Part shown: positions 55,208 to 64,000 of the stretch, piece by piece
Layout of the letters: each line of letters starts with the position of its first letter
Numbering within the stretch: position 1 is the first letter of the stretch
Assembly: GCF_000327385.1 (NCBI RefSeq)
Contig: NW_008711143.1
Coordinates: 1-64,000, forward strand
DNA: 64,000 nucleotides
Origin: Lottia gigantea
Taxonomy: Eukaryota; Mollusca; Gastropoda; Lottiidae
Direction of reading: 5' to 3'
Translations under genes and position numbers: made by a program
The notes under the pieces: generated by a model
Database searches by the model: none
Seen by the model: the letters and a program-made list of their open reading frames with translations, nothing else
Told to the model about the DNA's origin: nothing

Positions 55208-58003
55208 TAAACTCTTTAGTTTACATGGGTCAGAATTAGGCCCGATACACAAGGGCATGGTTTTGTCTGACATTTAGCCAATGGGGGCAATATCATGAAT
55301 GCATGAAAAACCAAAAAACCTCGATGGACAACTTGTTTAACAAATACAGAAGTACATGTGTATTAAATGGACAGACTATGTTGCTGTAATTATGATGAAT
55401 ATACAAACACCACAACAACCCGCAAGCCAAAAGTCAGTGAGAGTGTTGCGAGTGAGCTACCTAACCCTACCCCATTTTTATTTTTCAATGGAGGAGGAGG
55501 GGGTAGTTATCCATGCTCAAGACAATCGAATCATCCAGGATATTGAACCATAACCGTTAGAGTCAAGATAACTATTAGTTAGCAGGTCTATTATTGGTCA
55601 AATCTAACGTTTGAAAGATACGACTGACAGGCACAGCATCTTCCAACCCAATAGTACACATCTAAGTATAATGCCCAGCGGTTACTTGTACACACTCGAG
55701 TATGAGTATCAGTGTATAGTATAGGGCTAGACAGCATGTTTTGTCTGTTTTTGATAAAAAGAGATTCTACTATGTGAAGTTATTACATTAATGACTAGAT
55801 GCTAGATAGCATGATGCGACATAATTAAACAGGAATGTCCATGTTTCTTTCCCTTCTAGTCAGAATGGTCAATCTGGTTGCAAATAATGGCGTGTTACGA
55901 TTTCACAATAACAGATATATTAGTGAAATTTATGAAAAAGATTAATTCCTCCCTTCTGCATGACTAAGTCAAAGACATTTGAACCCAAGATCATGCAAAA
56001 CAGATTAAGAATATCGGCGGAGCAATCAACGAAATTGAAAAATAAAGCTTCCCTGGCTCATTGCGAACGGATATCAGAATCAAGATTGACCTGAAAATGA
56101 CACAGGATTATGTGCCTTTTTGTATCGATTATATTATTTTACTAAACAGATATGTTGAGTATTATGGTATAAGACCTATGTGTTTATCTTTTGGTATTTT
56201 AATGGAACGTATTGTTTCTGTTCCTTTTTACAGTTCCATTGTTTTTAAAACAGTCGACAGTCGAACAGTCAAAACTATTAAGTTGTTCTCAATGTACCAT
56301 CATATCAACAATTGGATTTTGATACACGATCAACCACTCTTCTACATTGTAGAAAGGTTTTTTCAAACCGAAGACTGGTATATAAAGTTTCCTTAATTTA
56401 CAAACTTGATATGATATAAGACGTGATACATGTATCGCCTTTCAGATTAATTCTAGAACGACCACGAGTTGAAGAAATGTTTTAAGAAATTAAAATGATA
56501 AGAATTAGATATTTAAAATGAATTACGTGCAATGTAGCTAGAAATATGGGCTGTTATCAGAGATAAATTTCAGATAGTCTAAGAAATCTTATAAATACAA
56601 TCTTTAAAACTTTCTCTTATGTCATATAGATACCATACAAGGTGAAATGGTGCAGTTAATTTTAGATTATCTTGTTCAAACCTAGAATTACGGATATAGG
56701 ATACAATGATGTGTTAATAGCACTAATGACTGTTTACACAATTACAAGGTGTAATTATATGTTCTCTCCTTGAGGTGTACATCTTTAACGACTGTGATCT
56801 GGAGAGAACACTTACAACGATTGTGTTCGTCATGTTAAGAACCAACGCTCTAACAGACAGTGCTATAGAACGAAGTAATATAACAGGGAACTAGACCAAG
56901 AGTATGTACAACGGGATAATTATGTATTTTGCCACTGAACTGAAGGGCCACCTTAGTAGTTCAACAGTATGCAGACAGACAGCTGTTCGTATAACGTCCT
57001 TGTCTTTCAATAACCATTAACGATCCATTGCTGACAAAGGTTTAGAATAGACAAATGTTTCATTTTATGAGATAGGTATTCATTTTCTATTTCACCCAAA
57101 TAAAATATATAACACAAATTTGTTCAACATTTTATTGTCATAAATTGATATTGCACGCAAATTATAGAACATTGTACTTGCTATGCAAAGCGTCATCGTC
57201 CACCATTCACACTACTGTCTCTTCTAGAAAGTATCAGACCATTCGAACAGGGCGTCAGCATAGTACACTTTCAATATGAACTGTACAAAGCACTCTCAGA
57301 TTCATTAACAAAAATCTACATACAATATAATTATCTGATGTTGCTTTATTATAATTCTGTTCCGGGTAAGCAAGGATAGACGCTTGGCAAGAAAGTTTAG
57401 CCTAAGCGTCTTATTCTCGAAACTCCTGGCGATAAGTTTTCCAGTCATTGTAATGATTGGCATAGTTCGATTTTGATCGCACATTTAGTTTTTTGTCAAA
57501 TTAAAAAATTGCCAAAAAAAATCTGGATGTCTCGGAGAATAAGACTTTGGAAAGGAAACAAAGAAGAGAACCAATAAGACAGACTCCTACATTCTGCCCC
57601 CGAGCGAAAAGTGAATCTTTAAAACATGGCCGGGTGTCATAACAGAGCAACATCCAAACAAAAACAAGTAACATGTCTACAGTTAGTCTATGTAACAAAT
57701 TCAGTTAAATATCACATTAATAATTTAATTCAATTTCTGTTTTATTAACAATACTTCTGCCACCACACATATTCACCTGACAGCACTTATTCAACACATA
57801 AAGCGTCAGCTTCATTATTATGTGACTAGGACTATCCAAAAGTGAATTTGATATTATTCATTGATAGTTTTGACAGGGTAACTGGGTTTGATATTACGTT
57901 CATTACATTAATGACGTTTGGTACAAAAGTATTCATGTTATACACAAAATGTCATGACGTTCTATGCACAGAACGCTGAGTATTAAAATATGGTTCACAG
58001 AGA
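55208..58003. other. Intergenic, no gene recognised
   Basis: The longest frame (56061-56396 plus) lacks domains and has a biased AT-rich composition. An AATAAA for the minus-strand GTPase gene is available at 57741-57746. Confidence 0.4.
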
Positions 58004-59062
58004 TCACATAATACTGCAGCTTTTTACGGCTTCCTTTCGAAGTTGCGTTTTAGCGTCTGAAACACCACTAAAGCGTTTACGCCGGATAAAAGATCTTTGT
58101 TTTCGAAATTGTGGAGAGTCATTGCTTTTTGTGCCAGCAGATGATAATGCTGCTACCTCTAATACGTCACTCACACTTTTTGCTGATGTTTTGGCTGATG
58201 TTTCTGAGTAGACGAGTGCACCAATGTGCTTGGCTGTTTTGAGACCCTGAAACGAGAAAGAGATTCAATAATGAACTGTTTGCAAATCATACTAGTACAT
58301 CAAATCGTGGAAATAAAAGACACACGATTGACCTCTTTGTTTTAACATTTCGTTGTTGTCAAACAATCTCATATGCAATAACAAGTTTTGAAAATATATC
58401 ACACGAACAAGCAACCGATTTTGTTAATTATAGAGACTGCATTCTCTACAACATTATTTGAAACCGAAATCTTAAACACTTTCAGGGTGCAGATCAGCGT
58501 ACAATAAATAGCTTTAACTTCGTACCTGATCGTACGAGACTAATTGTGGACTGGAGCTTGTGGAACTAACTGGTTTGGATTTCAACTCGTTTCTGAGATC
58601 AGTTTTACAACCAACTAACATGATTGGCTGTTTAGGACAATATTCACGAACTTCTGGTAACCACTGAAATGATTATCAAAAATAAATGGTCATTATGATA
58701 AGATGGATGACGACAAACATATAAGTACAGCATTATCCAAGTTAATGGGTCATTAACTAGAAAACTTGGTTTGTTTAAATATATCTAAAAGTGTTGTTCA
58801 AGTAAGTCAAATCTGAAAAAGAACTTCCAAGTCAAATGCGACACAATGTAACCAAAGATTTACGGGTTTCAAAAGACCAACTATTAATGCTTCTTTCAGA
58901 CGTGTCTAGAAGGAAGCTGATGGGTCACTTCTAATTGATTATTAATGATTACCTTAGAAACAACGTTTTCAAGTGATTCCATATCTGTGACAGAGAAACA
59001 CACCATGACTAAATCTGCCTCTGAATAGGATAATGGTCGAACTCTGTCATAACCGGCATCTC
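58004..59062 (-). CDS. Rnd-like Rho-family GTPase, last three exons (5' part not found)
   Basis: Exons in transcript order are 58953-59062, 58526-58663 and 58004-58246, with GT-AG introns, giving the last 162 residues. The first begins in switch II (DAGYDRVRPLSYSEADLV), the second has WLPEVREYCPKQPIMLVGCK then TDLR, the third YSETSAKTS and ends KSCSIM, a CAAX box. GCKTDLR and CSIM match vertebrate Rnd1. The usual catalytic glutamine (Gln63 of RhoA) is Asp here, since the codons before the conserved YDR are GAT GCC GGT. Rnd proteins likewise lack this Gln and stay GTP-bound, antagonising RhoA at the membrane. The last 40 residues before the CAAX box are rich in Arg, Lys and Ser. The P-loop and switch I exons should lie upstream, beyond 59062; I found none up to 64000, so the gene may run off the right edge. 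Confidence 0.8.
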
Positions 59063-62000
59063 CTGAAAAATAGAAGAACAAAAGAGTTTAGTCTGAGTCT
59101 GTACTCTATATTTCTTGCAGTGTGGCATTGAAATCCTGTTATAGAGTTCTTATTATTCATCTAAAACCAATTCCAATCTAACCTTATTTTGTAAGGTATC
59201 ACATAAATTTAATAATAATCTTTATAATCTTTTTTTACTATCCGCACGTATATAAATAATTATTTTGAAAAACATTCTGCGTAGATTATCGTATTCCAAA
59301 CAAGCTTGGCGACTTCACTATGAAAGTATGTATGAACTAGAACAAGTACTATCATTCGGATTTCTACAGGGGTCAACTCATGGTCCCATCGTTTTCATAG
59401 CTTGTGTACACGATATTTATAACTTTGTGAACAATGTAAGTTAAATTCAATCACACCCAAAATTTATAATAATTAAAGAGTGGGGTTTGTGTAAGAAATT
59501 GAGCACATACAAAAATCTCTGCTGTATTTGTTCACTATAAAGAAATTAATTTTACGAAGAGAAGTTGGTTCAAATATGTCACAAATATATTTGAATGGAT
59601 GGATTGTTGCAAGGCGTATAAAGGCTACAGAATGAATCACAGCTTTAAGTCGAAAAATGTTCAGGCCTCCGTGAATATAAAAAATAAAGTCCCCATTCAG
59701 AGATTTTGACTGATTTCAACAGTCAAGATCGGTTGATTGAAGTGTTACTTATCAAAGACAACCTTGATGGAGTGATAAAATGGCTATTGATACCGTTACA
59801 AGATCAAAAATAAGATAGGAAAGAGAAATGTTTAAAAGAAAATCCACAAATACCATTTACGTTGTGACAGGTTGCAAGCGATTGTGAATGTTACAATTTT
59901 AATAGATACAAACTTAACTCTAGTTCTAAATATTCACTGATACACTTAAGAACTATTCTAATGATAAACCATTCGAGTCTAGTTACTTCTAGTCTAGTCT
60001 CAAATTGAAGTATTTCGATTCAACCTTAGCCTCAATCTATACATCTCCCGTGGTGCACTCAATCGCATTTAGGCTATGTGCATTCACGAACCAAGATTAT
60101 AAGTGGTAAAAAGGACCAACATTTCAAGAATGTCATCATAATTAGTTCAGCCATATGGCTTTGTTTTTTTACAATTAAACCAACTAATGAATAATGTAGT
60201 TTATTATTGATACTAATGAGGAGTTTACACCCAACTAGAATTTGATAAGCCAGATCAGATTTCAATACAAACTAATAACAGTATTATTAAGGTGAAGCGG
60301 TTACCATTTATTTAATGTAAGGTTAAAACCTCATATACCTCGTGACCTTTACAAGTGATTAACAGTTCACGATAACATAAGCTTTACATTGACCTGATAT
60401 GACCAATTCCATGGCTCTCAACCAAACCCTTCTGAATCTGAAAACTTCCACAATAGACCAATTGCACGTATGGTTTTACAATGGGCCATGCCAACGAAGC
60501 TTAATATCAGATTATATGGCAAGATAAAGTACATGTTTCTCATTTCATATCATTGATTCATAAATTCTGCATTCAGATATTCAGAAGAATTTGACCTGAA
60601 TGCTCAGCAGGGTCAGTTTTTCCCAGACAATTAACACAACATTTAAGAACTAGTAGTATGAGTAATATTTTCACAGAGGAAAACATTTATTGAAAAGCCC
60701 AAAAATATCATCTAAGTTTATAAATTGACCCTTTGATATCAAAGGGTCTTATTGGATAGCCCTGGCTCACACCATACTGGTTACAATATCAAACACAGTC
60801 ACTGGAGTATATTTATTCTAAAATAGATTAAAAACTATCCAGCTAACAATGTTTGTTTGGATATCTGACATCATAAAAGCCTTCAAGGAGGTCTTTTGAA
60901 CTTAAAACCAACTCGACTCTCGTTTGTCATTTAGTTACTTTCGAAATAAACATTATGAGCTATGTGGATTATCCAAAAGTAACACTCATTTGACAATCTC
61001 AATCGTAAATCGGCATCAGATGGAAAGTGGAAGTGTAATGTAATTCTGTTACATATAGAAATAAAAGTACAAATTGCATATCCCAACAAAATTCAGCCAT
61101 TGTCCCGTCTTCTTTACGTTGCTAGTTAATAAGGCTAATATTTTAAGGGTATATACAAACTTTGATAATCACAGGTGTCAAATAGAAACCTTATTCAACC
61201 ACTTTATTATCGTCTTTACTTTATCTGTGACATAATATTATTTGTTTATTCCTGTGTTCTACTGAGAGAGGCTTGTTTCTCATTTCCGGCACGTTTCTAA
61301 TACTAATCCCCAGGCATTCCAGCTCGAAAGGTAACTGAACTTTTACGACCATTGTAAAGGGGCACACATTTCGTAGTCTGGAAGTTTTGATTAAGCAATA
61401 GTAATATGGTTGCTTAATTAAACGTCACTAGGGTGCATATTGAATGATTTATGAAATAAAAGTTTAGAGCACTAATATTATCTAAATCTTAAATGGACCT
61501 CCGATTTTAATAAAATTCTGAACGGTCTAAACCATGACAAAGTAAATCAACCAGTGACAGAATAATAGTTTTAACCTGATGTAATTTTTCTATTGAACCC
61601 AGAGCAATTATTCGTATAAATATCCCGAATCGGAAATATCACCGTCACATAATTACAGACTCCTAATACAAACAGGCTACCCTATCTATAATAATAGGTT
61701 AAATATAGAAATATAGTAACATATTAAAACTGTCTCGACCTAAACATGAAGTGAAAAATCAGTGAATGTGACGTATTCATTACATATAAAGAGTGAGACA
61801 GCGTATTGGGATAATATCTAAATTATAGGAAACAATTGATTGAAAATCATAGGATACACAGCATGAGGTCTTTCATCACCGACTAGATAGAGATAACTGA
61901 AAATAAACCGCAGGGTTAAATGGACTAAACGTAATTTATTCATTGAAAAAAGTTATTGTTCTTTGTTGAAAGAATTGGGTCAAATGAACACCACTGACAA

Positions 62001-64000
62001 ACCAGTTGTTAACGTTATGTCAACCGAACAGATGATTATAATTTATGATCCCAGTCAATTGGATTTTAAAGCAATTTGTACTGATTTAAGAGTCAGTAAG
62101 ATTAAATTAAAAGTACATGGAGCAACTGTGTTAAAGTGGGTTCGACCTCTTTAGCACCGATTCCTTGAATCGTAACAAAGGTTCCAAGGCAGGCTTAGTT
62201 GGGCAAGACAATGTTATATACTGCTTTCTATAAAACATTTGGCTGCATGTTGTTCAGCGGCATGGTAGTCAGCATTGAGAAAGTAGGTGTCCTTTGATAT
62301 GGTTTCGGATACAAATGTTTCGAGGATATTTTGGCATTTCGCCATTTTGTATGTGAGGTATGTCTCCGTTTGCTTAATTGAGGTCATTCGGAACACATTT
62401 TAAGAATCCTTGTTTAAACGCTATAGACATGCGATGAATATAGTGGCGTCGCCGTTTATATTTCTGACGGCTAACAATCTAACAATTTGATTTATTTCCA
62501 ATTCATGCAATGAATGTGATAGATTATCACAAATTATTCAGTTTTTATTCAATCAACATCTATATTTATAAATAAATCATAATAGACAGACATGACATGT
62601 GTTATAATGGATTGATTCGTCTGGAGAGTATGGAGATACACTTGCTCCATCTCTCATACCATTTATATTTTATTCAAAGCAGTGTACACATTTTATAACT
62701 CAGACACCTGTCATGTTGTATAATCCTGTCATGAAACAAAGGACTGCTCGATAATGATACATATAATTGCAGGATTTTACAAGATGTAGTCAATCCCTTG
62801 CAGAGTTAACCCCAGATCCAAGGTTATAATCTGAATCTCGATCGTGTTTTCTCCATGATGTGTTATTATATATCTTTATTTGCAACACTTTAAACCATTT
62901 CTGGTCAAAGGCAATACCTAATTAGCCATCGTATGGATCGTGTCCTCTGGATGGTGGTGTAGACGAGATCATGTTTGAAACACGAGCTTAATTAGTAATT
63001 ACTGCTGTAATATGTAATCTAATAAGACTGTTTTGAAAGTTCTGTGATCCGAGTAATGCTAAGTTGAGATGTTACCTGTCTTTAATTGGACTCTACCACT
63101 GACATGCGTTATATTCCCCACGTGTAATGAGATTGGTAAACAACCTATTATAAGATTATTGGACGTTCAGATATCTTAAGACGTGTTTTCAGAAACTACG
63201 AAATCCGAATATTCAGCTTGTGATTAAGATAATGCCTTTGGATACAGAGATAATGTACCAAAAAAAGGTTTCGGTTCTTAGGATTAGACAGTAAACTGGG
63301 AACAGATCCTCGACAGTAGGAAATTGAAAAAGGACAGGTTGTTGATTTGTATTATCAAAATTTTAAATAACGCCTAAGTGATCTTATATATTTGAAAGCT
63401 GCGTTCTTGATCCAGGCTAAATTTAATAAGGTTATCAGAAGCCGATCTTGGATAAGATTTCAACTTTGTATAACGTTACGAACTATTGTTGTCTGGTCAA
63501 TATTGTTATGGACAATGGTCAGTGTGTTGGTTATTTTAGTGGTAAAATGTGACGATATCTAGTTTCTGATAACATCTATATAGCTGATCTGATGAATTCA
63601 CAATTGTTCCTATATATTAGATCTTTCTCTATCAATGCTAGTTTAGGCTGACGTCCGACTATTTATTTCACAGGACAAATCTGTTGAAAATGTTTGAAAT
63701 ACTGATACAATTGTCAAAAACGTAAATTCAATTAGTTTAGAATTGTTTGCCAATGCATGTGTTCTCCCATCCCCTGTACCTGGCTCGATAAAGTCTTCTT
63801 ATCCTGCGATGAAAAGTTAAAAATGAAAGAAATCATGAAATTACTTATATAATTTCAAATTAATTTCTTCCTCCATCATTGAATTGCTTATTAAAAAGGT
63901 TAACGTTCCATACAGCAAAACAAATACTAGTTAAAAATAGGCCCCAATTGTGGGTTATTTATTGTTTTTTCAGTAGTATCAGTTCATAATAAACCCAACC
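59063..64000. other. No coding exon or repeat confidently recognised
   Basis: This is presumably the long first intron or 5' region of the GTPase gene. A possible minus-strand exon at about 63074-63145 has a donor and an open frame with phase matching 59062 (THVSGRVQLKT), but lacks the expected WDT and is not called. The plus-strand frame at 61963-62154 is open without recognisable domains. Confidence 0.4.

Noticed and set aside
56061-56396. 111-codon open frame
   Set aside because: No domain, no splice or polyadenylation context, and composition typical of AT-rich noncoding sequence.
61963-62154. 63-codon plus-strand frame near the right edge
   Set aside because: The listed start is TTG rather than ATG, no splice partners were found, and the protein is unlike any family I recognise.
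63074-63145. Upstream exon of the Rnd-like GTPase (minus, THVSGRVQLKT)
   Set aside because: Splice phase fits, but the essential W-D-T of the G3 motif is absent and no P-loop exon is nearby. It is probably chance.

Overview
The window is AT-rich, intron-rich animal DNA from a lophotrochozoan, most likely a mollusc and perhaps a gastropod. Three things point there: compact exons in large repeat-filled introns, many copies of an interspersed repeat starting TTTATACGCCCACAT that I associate with mollusc genomes, and protein sequences of invertebrate type. No species is named with confidence.

Left part (1-9.6 kb). A ~350-bp satellite runs off the left edge. A decayed L1/Tx1-type LINE on the minus strand (about 3.7-7.1 kb) has a tRNA-derived SINE inside it. 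The tiny ribosomal protein gene RPL41 (25 residues, minus strand) follows. Its coding exons are 10, 56 and 12 bp, and it has a TOP-like first exon.

Middle (9.6-34.8 kb). One gene fills this part: TAF5, the WD40 subunit of TFIID, plus strand. I assembled 19 coding exons, all with GT-AG introns, giving 668 residues. RPL41 and TAF5 start about 215 bp apart, head to head. The TAF5 introns hold five sense-oriented copies of the GCCCACAT repeat, a broken BEL/Pao LTR element with a 5-bp target duplication, a minisatellite that grew from the TAF5 exon 12 splice acceptor, a Penelope-like fragment with a 39-bp minisatellite and a 50-N assembly gap, two hAT-like elements in opposite orientation, a 3.6-kb Helitron-like insertion built of ~815-bp tandem units, and a complete antisense nested gene encoding a RING, B-box, coiled-coil, MATH-like protein.

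Right part (35-64 kb). A two-exon secreted lipocalin (38.4-39.4 kb) and a three-exon class A GPCR (46.9-51.9 kb) lie on the plus strand. The last three exons of a Rnd-like Rho GTPase lie on the minus strand (58.0-59.1 kb), with its 5' exons not found. Between them are MITEs, a CR1/Jockey-like LINE tail and two large minisatellites, one with internal telomere-like TTAGGG motifs. The rest is AT-rich sequence in which I see no gene.

The genes do not form a pathway. TAF5 (transcription initiation) and RPL41 (translation) are housekeeping genes with a probable shared promoter; the others are separate signalling or secreted proteins.
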